Positions 1-12,178 of a stretch of DNA of 64,000 nucleotides are shown here, one piece after another. The stretch spans positions 741,769 to 805,768 of the forward strand of contig NZ_FOYH01000001.1 of NCBI RefSeq assembly GCF_900116015.1, in the 5' to 3' direction. Position 1 is the first letter of the stretch. Each line of letters opens with the position of its first letter. The notes under the pieces were generated by a model that made no database searches, was not told where the DNA came from, and saw only the letters and a list, made by a program, of their open reading frames with translations. This stretch comes from Enterobacter sp. kpr-6 (lineage in GTDB: Bacteria; Pseudomonadota; Gammaproteobacteria; Enterobacterales; Enterobacteriaceae). Both the position numbers and the translations under genes were made by a program.

Positions 1-405
1 GAAGTCATGCGGCCAGTATTCACGGCTTGCATCACTGCTTTGCAGTTCAAACGTCAGCACCACGCCATTCTCATCTTCATTGTGCGCTTTCAGCGTCCAC
101 GGCAGGTTACGGGCAAAACCGTGAGCCGGCAGGCCTTCTTTCGCCGCCGGGCCAAACCATGGCCAGCAGATTGGCACACCGCCGCGCAGCGCCACACCGT
201 GTTTGAACGGGGTGTTACCGCTCAGCCACAGCACTTCTTCGCTGTCGGCTGGTTTCCAGGAGAGCAGGTGCGCGCCCTGATAAGCAAATGACGCTTTCAC
301 CTGCGGATGATCAACAACAATAACGTCCAGTTCATCCATTGCCCGGCGGGAAAGGGTAGTGGTGATCTGGTCGACGACCGGAAGAGCAAAAATTTTACTA
401 ATCAT
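1..405 (-). CDS. yeaD: D-hexose-6-phosphate mutarotase (partial, C-terminus off window)
   Basis: The first 135 codons are present; the gene runs off the left edge. The N-terminus reads MISKIFALPVVDQI and is followed by an aldose 1-epimerase-like segment containing GGVPICWPWFGP and LPAHGFARNLPW, typical of the YeaD family. These enzymes interconvert the alpha and beta anomers of glucose-6-phosphate and related sugars in the cytoplasm. It lies downstream of gapA on the same strand, as in E. coli, behind a hairpin that looks like the gapA terminator. The ATG at 405 is preceded by a GAGGAAT ribosome-binding sequence. Confidence 0.9.
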   Translation of the reverse strand, partial: MISKIFALPVVDQITTTLSRRAMDELDVIVVDHPQVKASFAYQGAHLLSWKPADSEEVLWLSGNTPFKHGVALRGGVPICWPWFGPAAKEGLPAHGFARNLPWTLKAHNEDENGVVLTFELQSSDASREYWPHDF

Positions 406-436
406 GTAGATATTCCTCAATCCTCTGTCTTTGATG

Positions 437-467
437 CAAAAAAAAAGAGCGACCGAAGTCGCTCTTT
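437..467 (-). terminator. Rho-independent terminator of gapA
   Basis: The minus strand reads a GAGCGAC/GTCGCTC stem with a 4-base loop, flanked by AAA/TTT and followed by a long run of T. It lies about 25 bases after the gapA stop codon and before yeaD. Confidence 0.85.
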
Positions 468-489
468 GGGATTAGGTTCTCATCTCAAC

Positions 490-1497
<1,008 letters not shown>

Positions 1498-1689
1498 CTA
1501 TTTGTTAGTGAATAAAAGGTTGGCTGTAAAATTACAAAAACCTTACGCAGCGTCAAGCGGAATCGTGTCAATCATTGCGACAAATCAATCCTGTGCACAA
1601 CCTTTGCGCGACTGAGCCGCCTCACTATTCCATTGGCCAATTACCCACATGGGGCTGCCGCGTGGAATTTTAAAGGTCGCGCAAGATAA

Positions 1690-1711
1690 AAATGTGAATT
1701 AGATCACAATT
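1690..1711. promoter_or_regulatory. CRP-like binding site in the gapA/msrB intergenic region
   Basis: TGTGAATTAGATCACA (1693-1708) matches the CRP half-site pattern TGTGA-N6-TCACA exactly and has A/T-rich flanks. It lies about 205 bases upstream of gapA and 118 bases upstream of msrB in a 340-base divergent region. E. coli gapA is known to be catabolite-regulated. Assignment to gapA rather than msrB is inference. I see nothing else definite in this gap. Confidence 0.65.
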
Positions 1712-1825
1712 ACCTGGCTGCATTTTCGCAACGACTAAGTTTAGAACAAAAGTCCACGCACGGGTGTTAATGTTTTGTTAGAATCAGCGAAAAGAAGTGA
1801 AATTCCCAATGTGAGAAGTGAGCAT

Positions 1826-2239
1826 ATGGCTAACGATTCTTCTTCGGACGATCTGAAAAAAAATCTTACAGAAATGCAGTTTTACGTGACGCAGAATCAC
1901 GGCACGGAGCCGCCATTTACCGGGCGTCTGCTGCATAACAAGCGCGACGGCGTCTACCATTGTCTCATTTGCGATGCACCGTTATTCAACGCGCAAACTA
2001 AGTACGATTCCGGCTGCGGCTGGCCCAGTTTTTATGAGCCGGTCAGCGATGACGCTATCCGTTACCTGAACGATTACACGCACGGCATGCAGCGCACAGA
2101 AATCCGCTGTGGGAATTGCGACGCGCATCTGGGGCATGTTTTCCCCGATGGCCCGCAGCCAACAGGCGAGCGTTTTTGTGTCAATTCAGCCTCGCTGAGC
2201 TTCACCGATGATGATAGCGGTGAGCAAATTAAAGGCTAA
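1826..2239 (+). CDS. msrB: Peptide methionine (R)-S-oxide reductase
   Basis: The product is 137 residues, full length for MsrB. It reduces the R epimer of methionine sulfoxide in proteins, repairing oxidative damage. Visible features are two zinc-binding CxxC pairs (C46/C49 and C95/C98), the GCGWPSF motif at residues 63-69, and the catalytic cysteine C118 in RFCVN. The frame is open from 1775, but ATG 1826 is chosen because it gives the family N-terminus [14 protein letters not shown] and follows a GAGAAGTGAG ribosome-binding stretch. yeaC follows 42 bases downstream and may be cotranscribed. Confidence 0.97.
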   Translation: MANDSSSDDLKKNLTEMQFYVTQNHGTEPPFTGRLLHNKRDGVYHCLICDAPLFNAQTKYDSGCGWPSFYEPVSDDAIRYLNDYTHGMQRTEIRCGNCDAHLGHVFPDGPQPTGERFCVNSASLSFTDDDSGEQIKG

Positions 2240-2281
2240 TGAAACGATTCAGCTAACTATTCCATTCGGAGATGAAAAATC

Positions 2282-2554
2282 GTGAATATGGATGAGCTAA
2301 TTAGCAGTATGACGCCGGAAGTGTATCAGCGTCTTGCCACGGCGGTAGAGCTGGGAAAATGGCCTGACGGTGTGGCGCTGACGCCTGAACAAAAAGAAAA
2401 TAGCCTGCAGCTGGTGATGATGTGGCAGGCGCGCCATAACACGGACGCTCAGCATATGACGATTGATACCCGTGGTGAGATGGTGATGAAGAGTAAGCAG
2501 CAACTGAAAGAAGATTTCGGTATTGCGCCAAAGCCGATTGCGACGTTTAAGTAG
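2282..2554 (+). CDS. yeaC: YeaC family protein (DUF1315)
   Basis: The product is 90 residues of unknown function, recognised as YeaC by order and sequence (LTPEQKENSLQLVMMWQARHN and a C-terminal KEDFGIAPKPIATFK). It is soluble, with no signal peptide or membrane segment. The start is GTG at 2282, preceded by CGGAGATG; an ATG at 2288 is the alternative. It follows msrB as in E. coli. The repeat block downstream separates it from convergent pncA; the K-12 genes ydjE-ydjL that lie here are absent. Confidence 0.88.
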   Translation: MNMDELISSMTPEVYQRLATAVELGKWPDGVALTPEQKENSLQLVMMWQARHNTDAQHMTIDTRGEMVMKSKQQLKEDFGIAPKPIATFK

Positions 2555-2565
2555 TTTTTGATTTT

Positions 2566-2699
2566 CCCCCTCACCCTGACCCTCTCCCCAGGGGAGAGGG
2601 GACAGATCGAGCGCGGCCCGTTTTCTTAAGTCGGATGCGGACCCGCTTTTCTCCCTCTCCCTCTCCCTCTCCCTCAGGGAGAGGGCCGGGGTGAGGGTG
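2566..2699. repeat. Composite palindromic repeat (copy 1), CCCTCTCCC family
   Basis: Two 21-base palindromes of the form CCCTCTCCC-N3-GGGAGAGGG (2580-2600 and 2665-2685) lie in an element whose ends are inverted CCCTCACCC and GGGTGAGGG. A variable core of about 60 bases separates them. The second arm also contains four tandem CTCCCT hexamers (2651-2674). It occupies the convergent gap between yeaC and pncA and could terminate both. Further copies lie at about 10098 and 53614. Confidence 0.85.
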
Positions 2700-2708
2700 T
2701 GCAAATTC

Positions 2709-3350
2709 TTACCCCTGCGTTTCCACCCAGTCCGCCAGCGTATATAGCGTCGCCCCCGCCGCTGACATATTCATAAACGCCTGTGCGCTGTCCTGCGGAT
2801 TCAAATTCACCCCACGACATCCATCGGTAATCACGTTCACGCTGTATCCCAGCGACAGCGCATCCAGCACCGTAAACTTCACGCAGTAGTCCGTCGCCAG
2901 CCCCACCACAATCAGCGTAGAAATCTCATGATGGCGCAGCCACTCGTCTAACTGCGTTTTCTGCTTATGCCCGTTATCAAAAAACGCGCTGTAGCTGTCA
3001 ATCTGCGGGTTTTCGCCTTTGTGGAACACCGCATCAATAGCTTTATGCTTCAGCAGCGGGTGCAGTTCGGCCCCTTCGGTATCCTGGACACAATGATCCG
3101 GCCAGAACGTTTGCGGCAGGGAATCAAGCCGCCCCTGGGTATACGGCTCTACATTGTGCTGACTGGCAAAACTGCCGTGATCCGCCGGGTGCCAGTCCAT
3201 ACTGGCGACCACCGCATCGCCCCGGGCTTTGCACCAGTCGATCAGCGCATTCGCCACATCCACCGTGCTGTCACCTTCCGGGACGGCAAGCGCGCCGCCC
3301 GCACAAAAATCATTCTGAATATCGACTAATAACAACGCTCGTTTTGTCAT
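2709..3350 (-). CDS. pncA: Nicotinamidase
   Basis: The product is 213 residues, the usual length. It hydrolyses nicotinamide to nicotinic acid and ammonia in the NAD salvage pathway. Cysteine-hydrolase catalytic residues are D10 (LLVDIQNDF), K111 and C156 (ATDYCVKFT); metal-binding residues D52 and H54 (MDWHPADHGSF) and H86 are present. The frame is open to 3368, overlapping ansA, but ATG 3350 sits 6 bases after an AAGGAG site and gives MTKRALLLVD. The ansA stop lies 10 bases upstream, so the two genes form an operon. nadE, at 22121, acts in the same NAD metabolism. Confidence 0.96.
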   Translation of the reverse strand: MTKRALLLVDIQNDFCAGGALAVPEGDSTVDVANALIDWCKARGDAVVASMDWHPADHGSFASQHNVEPYTQGRLDSLPQTFWPDHCVQDTEGAELHPLLKHKAIDAVFHKGENPQIDSYSAFFDNGHKQKTQLDEWLRHHEISTLIVVGLATDYCVKFTVLDALSLGYSVNVITDGCRGVNLNPQDSAQAFMNMSAAGATLYTLADWVETQG

Positions 3351-3360
3351 CATCCGCTCC

Positions 3361-4377
3361 TTACTCATCGGGCGTCAGTTCGCCGCGCAGGTTTTTCGTC
3401 ATCGCCTGGCGGATGGCATCCGCATCCAGCCCCTGACTTAACAGATAGTGAAGTTTAGTCAGCGTTGCCTCAACCGTCATGTCAGCCCCGCCGATCACGC
3501 CTGCATGCGCCAGCGCGTTTCCGGTGGCGTAGCCGCCCATATTGACCTTGCCGGACATGCACTGAGTCAGGTTCACCACCACAATCCCCCGCGAGCTGGC
3601 TTCTGCCAGTTCCTGCAAAAACTCGCCGTTCTGCGGCGCATTACCCACGCCATACGAGCGCAGAATTAACGCTTTCACCGGCTGGCGCAGAAAGTTACGC
3701 ACCACGTCGGCTGAGATCCCCGGATAAATCGTCACCACGCCAATCGGCTGCGGGGTGATTGGATGCACAATCAGTTCACCCTCACCGTGCGGGGCGGGCG
3801 GGGTATTGAGACGGCGGATATGAATCCCCGCTTCCAGCAGCGGTTGCAGGTTGGGGGAGGCAAATGCGTCAAAGCCATCGGCATGGGCTTTGGTGGTGCG
3901 GTTACCGCGATAGAGACGATTATTGAAGAACAGTGAAACTTCATTAATCGGATAATTCGCCGCCACGTACAGCGCATTAAGCAGGTTGATTTGCCCGTCC
4001 GAGCGCAATTCTGCCAGCGGAATTTGTGACCCTGTCACAATTACCGGCTTGCCGAGATTTTCCAGCATAAACGACAGTGCCGACGCGGTAAACGCCATGG
4101 TATCTGTACCGTGGAGGATGACAAAGCCGTCATAGAGGTCATAGTTCGATTTAATATCTTCAGCGATATGCTGCCAGTCCTGCGGCGTCATATCCGATGA
4201 ATCCATCAGCGGGGCATATTCATGAATAGTGAAATCCGGCATCTCCGGGCGATGGAACTCCGGCATCAGCGCGAGCTGGCGTTGCAGGTGACCGGAGACC
4301 GGAATGTAGCCCTGTTCAGAGCGCTGCATACCAATGGTCCCGCCGGTGTAGGCGACATAAATCGATTTTTTGTGCAT
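3361..4377 (-). CDS. ansA: L-asparaginase 1, cytoplasmic
   Basis: The product is 338 residues and lacks a signal peptide, which separates it from periplasmic AnsB. It hydrolyses asparagine to aspartate and ammonia. Both threonine motifs are present: YTGGTIG with T14, and HGTDTMAFTASAL with T91 and D92. pncA follows 10 bases beyond the stop. A strong hairpin between sppA and ansA suggests that ansA-pncA has its own promoter or relies on read-through. Confidence 0.96.
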   Translation of the reverse strand: MHKKSIYVAYTGGTIGMQRSEQGYIPVSGHLQRQLALMPEFHRPEMPDFTIHEYAPLMDSSDMTPQDWQHIAEDIKSNYDLYDGFVILHGTDTMAFTASALSFMLENLGKPVIVTGSQIPLAELRSDGQINLLNALYVAANYPINEVSLFFNNRLYRGNRTTKAHADGFDAFASPNLQPLLEAGIHIRRLNTPPAPHGEGELIVHPITPQPIGVVTIYPGISADVVRNFLRQPVKALILRSYGVGNAPQNGEFLQELAEASSRGIVVVNLTQCMSGKVNMGGYATGNALAHAGVIGGADMTVEATLTKLHYLLSQGLDADAIRQAMTKNLRGELTPDE

Positions 4378-4394
4378 GGTGTTTTAAAAGCCTG

Positions 4395-4421
4395 AAAAAA
4401 TCCCCTCATTGCTGAGGGGAT
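4395..4421 (-). terminator. Rho-independent terminator of sppA
   Basis: On the minus strand a 9-bp stem ATCCCCTCA/TGAGGGGAT with loop GCAA is followed by TTTTT. It lies between the sppA stop and the ansA start. Confidence 0.85.
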
Positions 4422-4426
4422 GAGGA

Positions 4427-6283
4427 TTATCGAACGTTAGCGCAGGTGAGACAGAATGCGTAGCGGTTCTGGGGATCGTTAAAGGCGGCGAGCTTATCGC
4501 TTTCGGCTTTCACCGTTTGCGCGGCTTCGGCCAGCGGCGCAGGCAGATACGCCTGCAACGCCTGTGGCAGCATCGCACGGACGGAACCGCTCATGCTGTC
4601 CATCACCCGATCAAAGAAGCCCGGCTCATCCTGGTAATAATCGATGTGCCACTGCTTGAGTTTGGCGAGCTGTGCCGCTTTCGCGGTGGCATCGTCAAAA
4701 TCACCCAGCGCGTCAACCAGACCGTTACTCTTCGCATCTTCACCCGTCCAGACGTGCCCCTGGGCAATCTGGTCGATCTGCTCCGGCGTTTTATTACGTG
4801 ACTGGGCGACCAGAGTAATAAAGCGCTTATAGCCGTTCTCAATGCTGAGCTGCATCATCTGCTGCACTTCCGGCGGCAGGGCTTTTGTGATCGCCACATC
4901 CGCCAGCGGCGAGGTCGCCACGCCATCAGTGTGCACGCCGATGGAATCCAGGCTGTTTTCCAGCGTATTGATCACCCCAAAGATGCCGATAGAGCCGGTC
5001 AGCGTGCTCGGGTTCGCCACAATGTAGCTCGCCGGTGTGGAGATCCAATACCCGCCCGACGCCGCCATGCCGCCCATCGACACCACCACCGGTTTGCCGG
5101 CGGCTTTCGCTGCCGCCAGTTCCGCGCGGATCACTTCCGATGCGCTGACGCTGCCGCCAGGACTGTTGACGCGCAGGACGATCGCTTTCACTTTCGGGTC
5201 GAGACGCGCATCGCGGATCTGCGACGCGGTCGTGTCGCCGCCCACATTGCCCGGTGTTTCTTCCCCGTCCATGATCGCACCGTTGGCGAAGACCACTGCC
5301 ACACTGTCGCCCACATCGGCCGGTTTATTCAGGTTGTAATCGTAGTAACTGACGGCGCGATAGTTTTTATCTTTATCGCTCCAGCCAAACTGTTTGGTCA
5401 GCACTTTTTCCACATCGGCACTCGATGCCAGTACATCCACCAGTTTGTTATCCAGCGCGTATTTCGCTGTATCGCCACCCGTTTTGCTCAGGCCATCCAG
5501 CACGCCTTTCGCACCAGGGAACACCTGTTGCGGGGTGATTTGGCGGTTAGCGGCAATCGTCGCCAGGTAGTTCTGCCACAGTTCGCCAACCCAACGGCTG
5601 TCGGCATCGCGCGCGGCAGGGGACATATCATCGCGGATAAACGGCTCAACGGCAGATTTATACGTGCCGACGCGGAACACATGCGTCGAGACTTTCAGCT
5701 TGTCGAGCAGCGACTTGTAATAGAGGCCGTTGGTCGCAAAGCCGTGCAGATCCACCACGCCCTGCGGCGAGAGGTAGACTTTATTGGCGAAGCTCGCGAG
5801 GTAGTACTGGCCCTGACTGAAGTTATCGCCCACGGCATAAACCGGCTTACCGCTGTCGCGGAATTCGCGCAGGGCTTTACCGATGTATTGCATGGAGGGC
5901 TGATCCGCCCCGGCAAAGTTTTTCAGATCCAGTACAATCCCGGTGATATTGCGGTCCTCTTTCGCCTGGCGAATGGTATCGACAATATCAAACAGGGAGT
6001 TTTCCTGGAGGCGGTCAGAGCTTGCGCCAAAGAACTGGCGGCCCAGCGCACCCAGTTTATTGCTACTGGACGGCTTATCGACCACCACACCGGCGATATC
6101 CAGCAACAGCGCGCCGCGGCTGGTCTGTTCCGCTTTTTCGCTGCCGCTCAGTTGCATCCAGACGCCCACGCCCACAAGGATCAACAAAATAAAGAAAATG
6201 TTGAGTACCAGCTCGCGGACAAAGTTGAGCAGTCGCCACGTCCATTTAAAGAATCCGGCAATAAAGCGCCAAAGGGTTCGCAT
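4427..6283 (-). CDS. sppA: Signal peptide peptidase, protease IV
   Basis: The product is 618 residues, the E. coli length. It is an inner-membrane serine protease that degrades cleaved signal peptides. One N-terminal membrane segment spans about residues 25-46. The tandem SppA domains carry the catalytic lysine K209 ([10 protein letters not shown]) in the first half and serine S409 ([12 protein letters not shown]) in the second, giving the Ser-Lys dyad across the duplicated fold. A strong terminator follows it. ydjA is divergent, with a gap of about 160 bases. Confidence 0.97.
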   Translation of the reverse strand: MRTLWRFIAGFFKWTWRLLNFVRELVLNIFFILLILVGVGVWMQLSGSEKAEQTSRGALLLDIAGVVVDKPSSSNKLGALGRQFFGASSDRLQENSLFDIVDTIRQAKEDRNITGIVLDLKNFAGADQPSMQYIGKALREFRDSGKPVYAVGDNFSQGQYYLASFANKVYLSPQGVVDLHGFATNGLYYKSLLDKLKVSTHVFRVGTYKSAVEPFIRDDMSPAARDADSRWVGELWQNYLATIAANRQITPQQVFPGAKGVLDGLSKTGGDTAKYALDNKLVDVLASSADVEKVLTKQFGWSDKDKNYRAVSYYDYNLNKPADVGDSVAVVFANGAIMDGEETPGNVGGDTTASQIRDARLDPKVKAIVLRVNSPGGSVSASEVIRAELAAAKAAGKPVVVSMGGMAASGGYWISTPASYIVANPSTLTGSIGIFGVINTLENSLDSIGVHTDGVATSPLADVAITKALPPEVQQMMQLSIENGYKRFITLVAQSRNKTPEQIDQIAQGHVWTGEDAKSNGLVDALGDFDDATAKAAQLAKLKQWHIDYYQDEPGFFDRVMDSMSGSVRAMLPQALQAYLPAPLAEAAQTVKAESDKLAAFNDPQNRYAFCLTCANVR

Positions 6284-6446
6284 GTATTCTCCCTAACCCG
6301 ATTAACAACCCCCGCTACCCTGAGCGGCATGTGCGGCTATCCTAATTACCCGGCGACGACTTGTCAGCATGATTCGCCGTCGCCGCTGTAACAAAATATC
6401 CGCTCGTGTTAATTTTATGCATAAATTTGATGAATGGAGTTTAACG

Positions 6447-6998
6447 ATGGATGCATTAGAACTGCTTGTTAATCGCCGAAGCGCTTCGCGACTGGCTGAA
6501 CCCGCGCCCGCCGGAGAACAACTGGACAATATTTTGCAGGCGGGCATGCGCGCGCCGGATCACGGCACACTCCAGCCGTGGCGCTTTTTCGTGATCGAAG
6601 GCGAAGGGCGTGAGCGTTTTAGTCAGCTTATGGAGCGCGGTGCCGTCGCACTGGGCCAGGATGAGAAGGGTATTGAGAAAGCCCGTTCCGCGCCGTTCCG
6701 TGCGCCGATGATCATCGCGGTGGTGGCGAAATGCGAAGATCACCCGAAAGTGCCGCGCTGGGAGCAACTGCTTTCCGCCGGGTGCGCGGTAATGGCGATG
6801 CAAATGGCGGCGCTGGCGCAGGGCTTTAACGGCATCTGGCGCAGCGGCCCGCTGACCGACAGCCCCATCGTGCGCGAAGCGCTTGAGTGCCGCGAACAGG
6901 ATCAGATTGTCGGCTTCCTGTACCTCGGGACCCCGCAGCTTAAAGCCTCCACCACCATCAGCCTGCCTGATACCACGCCGTTTGTGCGTTATTTCTGA
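6447..6998 (+). CDS. ydjA: Nitroreductase-family protein YdjA
   Basis: The product is 183 residues, as in E. coli. It belongs to the FMN-dependent nitroreductase fold; the physiological substrate is not established. Family signals are the N-terminal [11 protein letters not shown] segment and [16 protein letters not shown], expected to contact FMN. The frame opens at 6369, but ATG 6447, after TGGAGTTTAACG, gives the family start MDALELL. It precedes selD by 117 bases on the same strand, as in E. coli. Confidence 0.94.
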   Translation: MDALELLVNRRSASRLAEPAPAGEQLDNILQAGMRAPDHGTLQPWRFFVIEGEGRERFSQLMERGAVALGQDEKGIEKARSAPFRAPMIIAVVAKCEDHPKVPRWEQLLSAGCAVMAMQMAALAQGFNGIWRSGPLTDSPIVREALECREQDQIVGFLYLGTPQLKASTTISLPDTTPFVRYF

Positions 6999-7115
6999 GC
7001 CCTCTGCGCAAAACTGTCTGGATTGTGAGCGAAAGCGGCGCAATTCAGACAGTCATACTTACCACTTCCCTGAATGAGCGCTACCATAGCCGGATTGCAA
7101 TGACAGGAGATGTCC

Positions 7116-8159
7116 ATGAGCGAGCAAGCCATTCGTTTAACGCAGTACAGTCACGGAGCCGGATGCGGTTGTAAGATTTCGCCCAAAGTGCTGGAGACCA
7201 TCCTGCACAGCGAGCAGGCAAAATTTGTTGATCCCAACCTGCTGGTGGGCAACGAAACCCGCGACGATGCGGCGGTTTACGATCTGGGCAACGGCACCAG
7301 CGTCATAAGCACCACCGACTTCTTTATGCCGATTGTCGATAACCCGTTCGACTTTGGCCGCATTGCCGCCACCAATGCTATCAGCGATATTTTTGCCATG
7401 GGCGGCAAACCGATCATGGCGATTGCCATTCTCGGCTGGCCCATCAATACCCTGGCCCCGGAGATCGCCCGTGAGGTGATCGAAGGCGGGCGTTTTGCCT
7501 GCCAGCAGGCGGGCATCGCACTGGCGGGTGGGCACTCCATCGACGCACCGGAACCGATTTTTGGTCTTGCGGTCACCGGCGTCGTTCCCACTGAACGCGT
7601 GAAGAAAAACAGCACCGCTCAGGCGGGCTGCAAACTGTTCCTCTCCAAACCGCTCGGCATTGGCGTGCTGACCACCGCTGAGAAAAAATCGCTGCTCAAA
7701 CCTGAACATGCCACCCTTGCCACCGAAACCATGTGTCAGATGAACCTCGTGGGCGCGGGCTTTGCCAATATTGCAGGCGTGAAGGCGATGACCGACGTGA
7801 CCGGTTTTGGTCTGCTCGGACACCTGAGCGAAATGTGCCAGGGCGCAGGCGTACAGGCGCAAATCAACTATCAGGCGATCCCTAAACTGCCGGGCGTCGA
7901 GGAGTACATCGCGCAGGGCGCGGTACCGGGCGGCACCCTGCGCAACTTCGCCAGCTACGGTCACCTGATGGGCGAGATGCCGCAGGCGTGGCGCGATCTG
8001 CTGTGCGATCCGCAAACCTCCGGCGGCCTTCTGCTGGCGGTCTCACCTGAGGCGGAATCTGAGGTGCTGGCAACGGCGGCAGAATATGGCGTCACCCTGA
8101 CAGCCATTGGCGAGCTGGTTACGGCCCGCGCCGGTCGCCCTATGATTGAGATCCGGTAA
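7116..8159 (+). CDS. selD: Selenide, water dikinase (selenophosphate synthetase)
   Basis: The product is 347 residues. It makes selenophosphate from selenide and ATP for selenocysteine synthesis and tRNA selenouridine. The catalytic motif HGAGCGCK has C17 and K20; this copy uses cysteine, so no in-frame TGA is involved. Downstream [10 protein letters not shown] and [11 protein letters not shown] are typical. ATG 7116 is chosen over 7110 because AGGAG lies 6 bases before 7116 and abuts 7110. topB starts 5 bases after the stop. Confidence 0.97.
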   Translation: MSEQAIRLTQYSHGAGCGCKISPKVLETILHSEQAKFVDPNLLVGNETRDDAAVYDLGNGTSVISTTDFFMPIVDNPFDFGRIAATNAISDIFAMGGKPIMAIAILGWPINTLAPEIAREVIEGGRFACQQAGIALAGGHSIDAPEPIFGLAVTGVVPTERVKKNSTAQAGCKLFLSKPLGIGVLTTAEKKSLLKPEHATLATETMCQMNLVGAGFANIAGVKAMTDVTGFGLLGHLSEMCQGAGVQAQINYQAIPKLPGVEEYIAQGAVPGGTLRNFASYGHLMGEMPQAWRDLLCDPQTSGGLLLAVSPEAESEVLATAAEYGVTLTAIGELVTARAGRPMIEIR

Positions 8160-8163
8160 TTCG

Positions 8164-10092
8164 ATGCGGTTGTTTATTGCCGAAAAACCGAGCCTTGGCC
8201 GCGCCATTGCGGATGTGCTCCCCAAACCTCACCGCAAGGGCGACGGCTTCATTGAGTGCGGCAACGGTCAGGTGGTGACCTGGTGTATCGGTCACCTGCT
8301 GGAGCAGGCGCAGCCGGATGCCTACGACAGCCGCTACGCCCGCTGGAACCTCTCTGATTTGCCGATCGTCCCGGATAAATGGCAGCTTCAGCCCCGCGCG
8401 TCGGTCACTAAACAGATTAACGTCATTAAACGACTGCTGAATGACGCCAGTGAAATCATTCACGCCGGTGACCCGGATCGTGAAGGTCAGTTGCTGGTGG
8501 ATGAAGTGCTCAACTACCTGCAACTGCCCGCTGAAAAGCGGCGCAACGTGCAGCGCTGCCTGATTAACGATCTCAACCCGCAGGCGGTGGAGAGGGCGAT
8601 TAACCGCCTGCGTTCAAACAGCGAATTTATTCCGCTCAGTTCTTCCGCGCTGGCCCGCTCCCGCGCTGACTGGCTTTACGGCATCAACATGACCCGCGCC
8701 TGGACGCTGCTCGGGCAGAACGCCGGTTATCAGGGCGTGCTCTCGGTCGGGCGCGTTCAGACGCCGGTGCTGGGGCTGGTGGTGCGCCGCGATGAAGAGA
8801 TCGAAAACTTCGTGGCGAAGGATTTCTTTGAGGTCAAAGCGCACATTGTGACGCCCGCCGACGAGCGATTCACCGCCACCTGGCAGCCGAGCGAAGCCTG
8901 CGAACCGTACCAGGATGAGGAGGGGCGTTTGCTGCACCGATCGCTTGCCGATCATGTGGTCAAACGCATCAGCGGGCAGCCCGCGCTGGTCACCAGCTAC
9001 AACGACAAGCGCGAAACCGAGCCTGCACCGCTGCCGTTCTCGCTCTCATCCTTGCAGATTGAGGCGGCAAAACGCTTTGGCCTCAGCGCGCAAAACGTGC
9101 TGGATATCTGCCAGAAGCTATATGAAACCCACAAGCTCATCACCTATCCGCGTTCGGACAGCCGCTACCTGCCGGATGAGCACTTTGCCGGTCGCCACGC
9201 GGTGATCAATGCCATCTCCGTGCACAGTCCGGCGCTGCTGCCACAGCCGGTGGTGAATACCGATATCCGCAACCGCTGCTGGGACGACAAAAAAGTGGAT
9301 GCGCACCACGCGATCATTCCTACCGCGCGTAGCAGCAAAGTGAATCTGACGGATAACGAAGAGAAGATTTACACCCTGGTCGCCCGTCAGTACCTGATGC
9401 AATTCTGCCCGGATGCGGTGTTCCGCAAATGCACCATTGAGCTGGATATCGCCAATGGAAAATTTGTGGCGAAAGCGCGTTTTCTGGCGGAAGCGGGCTG
9501 GCGCACGCTGCTCGGCAATAAAGAGCGCGATGAAGAAAACGACGGCACGCCGCTGCCGGTGGTCGCCAAAAACGACGAATTGCTGTGCGAGAAAGGCGAA
9601 GTGATCGAACGGCAGACTCAGCCGCCGCGCCACTTTACCGATGCCACGCTGCTGTCGGCGATGACCGGGATCGCTCGCTTTGTGCAGGATAAAGATCTGA
9701 AGAAAATCCTCCGTGCCACCGATGGACTGGGCACAGAAGCGACGCGTGCCGGGATTATCGAACTGCTGTTTAAGCGCGGATTTTTGCTGAAGAAGGGGCG
9801 CTATATCCACTCCAGCGACGCCGGACGGGCGCTGATCCACTCACTGCCGGAAATGGCCGCGAGGCCTGACATGACCGCGCACTGGGAATCAGAGCTGACG
9901 AAAATCAGCGAAAAGCAGTGCCGCTATCAGGACTTTATGCAGCCGCTGGTGGGGACGCTGTATCAGCTGATCGATATCGCGCGAAGTACTCCGGCCCGTC
10001 AGTTTAAGGGCATTGTCGCGCCGGGCGGTCAGAAAAAGACGTTTAAGAAGCGGGCGAAGAAAAGCCCGCCTGCGGTTGGGGTGGGAGAATAG
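8164..10092 (+). CDS. topB: DNA topoisomerase III
   Basis: The product is 642 residues; E. coli TopB is slightly longer at its basic C-terminus. It is a type IA topoisomerase that decatenates DNA and resolves replication and recombination intermediates. The Toprim domain starts at [16 protein letters not shown] and contains the acidic motif DPDREGQL near 103-110. The active-site tyrosine is Y328 in [12 protein letters not shown]. The lysine-rich tail ([13 protein letters not shown]) fits DNA binding. The start ATG 8164 is 5 bases after selD, suggesting translational coupling. The K-12 neighbour ynjI is absent. Confidence 0.97.
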   Translation: MRLFIAEKPSLGRAIADVLPKPHRKGDGFIECGNGQVVTWCIGHLLEQAQPDAYDSRYARWNLSDLPIVPDKWQLQPRASVTKQINVIKRLLNDASEIIHAGDPDREGQLLVDEVLNYLQLPAEKRRNVQRCLINDLNPQAVERAINRLRSNSEFIPLSSSALARSRADWLYGINMTRAWTLLGQNAGYQGVLSVGRVQTPVLGLVVRRDEEIENFVAKDFFEVKAHIVTPADERFTATWQPSEACEPYQDEEGRLLHRSLADHVVKRISGQPALVTSYNDKRETEPAPLPFSLSSLQIEAAKRFGLSAQNVLDICQKLYETHKLITYPRSDSRYLPDEHFAGRHAVINAISVHSPALLPQPVVNTDIRNRCWDDKKVDAHHAIIPTARSSKVNLTDNEEKIYTLVARQYLMQFCPDAVFRKCTIELDIANGKFVAKARFLAEAGWRTLLGNKERDEENDGTPLPVVAKNDELLCEKGEVIERQTQPPRHFTDATLLSAMTGIARFVQDKDLKKILRATDGLGTEATRAGIIELLFKRGFLLKKGRYIHSSDAGRALIHSLPEMAARPDMTAHWESELTKISEKQCRYQDFMQPLVGTLYQLIDIARSTPARQFKGIVAPGGQKKTFKKRAKKSPPAVGVGE

Positions 10093-10097
10093 GGGTT

Positions 10098-10287
10098 ACC
10101 CCTCACCCCGACCCTCTCCCTAAGGGAGAGGGAGAAAAGCGAGTACGCATGCGGTCTGTCCCCTCTCCCTCAGGGAGAGGGTTAGGGTTAGGGTGAGGGT
10201 GCCTGTACTCCCTCTCCCTGAGGGAGAGGGCTGGGGTGGGGGTGCCTGTACTCCCTCTCCCTCAGGGAGAGGGCTGGGGTGAGGGTG
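10098..10287. repeat. Composite palindromic repeat (copy 2), expanded to four palindromes
   Basis: Four 21-base palindromes of the CCCTCTCCC-N3-GGGAGAGGG type lie at 10112-10132, 10161-10181, 10210-10230 and 10253-10273. The last two are part of a 43-base direct duplication. The block is bounded by inverted CCCTCACCCC and GGGGTGAGGG, as in copies 1 and 3. It fills the convergent topB/gdhA gap and probably acts as a bidirectional transcription end. Confidence 0.88.
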
Positions 10288-10307
10288 TTTGCATTCCTGA
10301 GGGTGCT

Positions 10308-11666
<1,359 letters not shown>

Positions 11667-11890
11667 TTATGACGAAGGTGAATAATATTTTTTTTAGGTT
11701 GTGCACGCAATGGTTTGCTTTTTTCGACTATACCACTGGAAAACCGGCATAAGAGAAACGATTCTGGCAGAGGCTGAGAAATTAATGACCTGCGGTGGGT
11801 CATAATAAAAAATGATGACGATACCCGTTAAAGCTTCTGCGTTTTTTTACCGTTATAGTTATAACCACCACTGACTCAGGAAAAAAAACG

Positions 11891-12175
11891 ATGATCCGAT
11901 CCACCCTGTTCGCAGCCGGCATGCTGGCGTTGTTATCCGTTTCGGCCCACGCCGAGGTGCGTTACAGCACAGGCGGCGTGGATGTCAACGTCCCGCCAGA
12001 GGTCTTCAGTTCTGGCGGTCAGCGCCCGCAACCGTGCAATCAGTGCTGTGTTTATCAGGATGAAAACTATTCGGAAGGGGCGGTAGTGAAAGCGGAAGGT
12101 ATTTTGTTGCAGTGTCAGCGTGACGAACGCACGCTGAGCACCAATCCGCTGGTCTGGCGACGGGTTAAACCCTGA
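11891..12175 (+). CDS. ynjH: YnjH family secreted protein (DUF1496)
   Basis: The product is 94 residues of unknown function. A Sec signal peptide of about 21 residues (MIRSTLFAAGMLALLSVSAHA) precedes a 73-residue mature part containing the cysteine cluster QPCNQCCVYQ and a later LQCQRDE, which may form disulfides in the periplasm. The C-terminal NPLVWRRVKP matches YnjH. It ends 3 bases before the convergent xthA stop, with no terminator between them. The ydjX-nudG block that lies nearby in K-12 is missing. Confidence 0.87.
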   Translation: MIRSTLFAAGMLALLSVSAHAEVRYSTGGVDVNVPPEVFSSGGQRPQPCNQCCVYQDENYSEGAVVKAEGILLQCQRDERTLSTNPLVWRRVKP

Positions 12176-12178
12176 CGC

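Noticed and set aside
2297-2704. ORF antisense to yeaC running into the repeat
   Set aside because: Its N-terminus encodes the CTCCCT hexamer repeat (RERERE) and the rest opposes yeaC.
4931-6391. A 486-codon ORF antisense to sppA
   Set aside because: It is His/Arg/Ala-rich with no family motif and lies wholly opposite a conserved gene; it is a high-GC shadow frame.
10098-10287. Possible CRISPR array
   Set aside because: The repeats are palindromic, irregularly spaced, and the spacers are not unique sequences of constant length; no cas genes are present.
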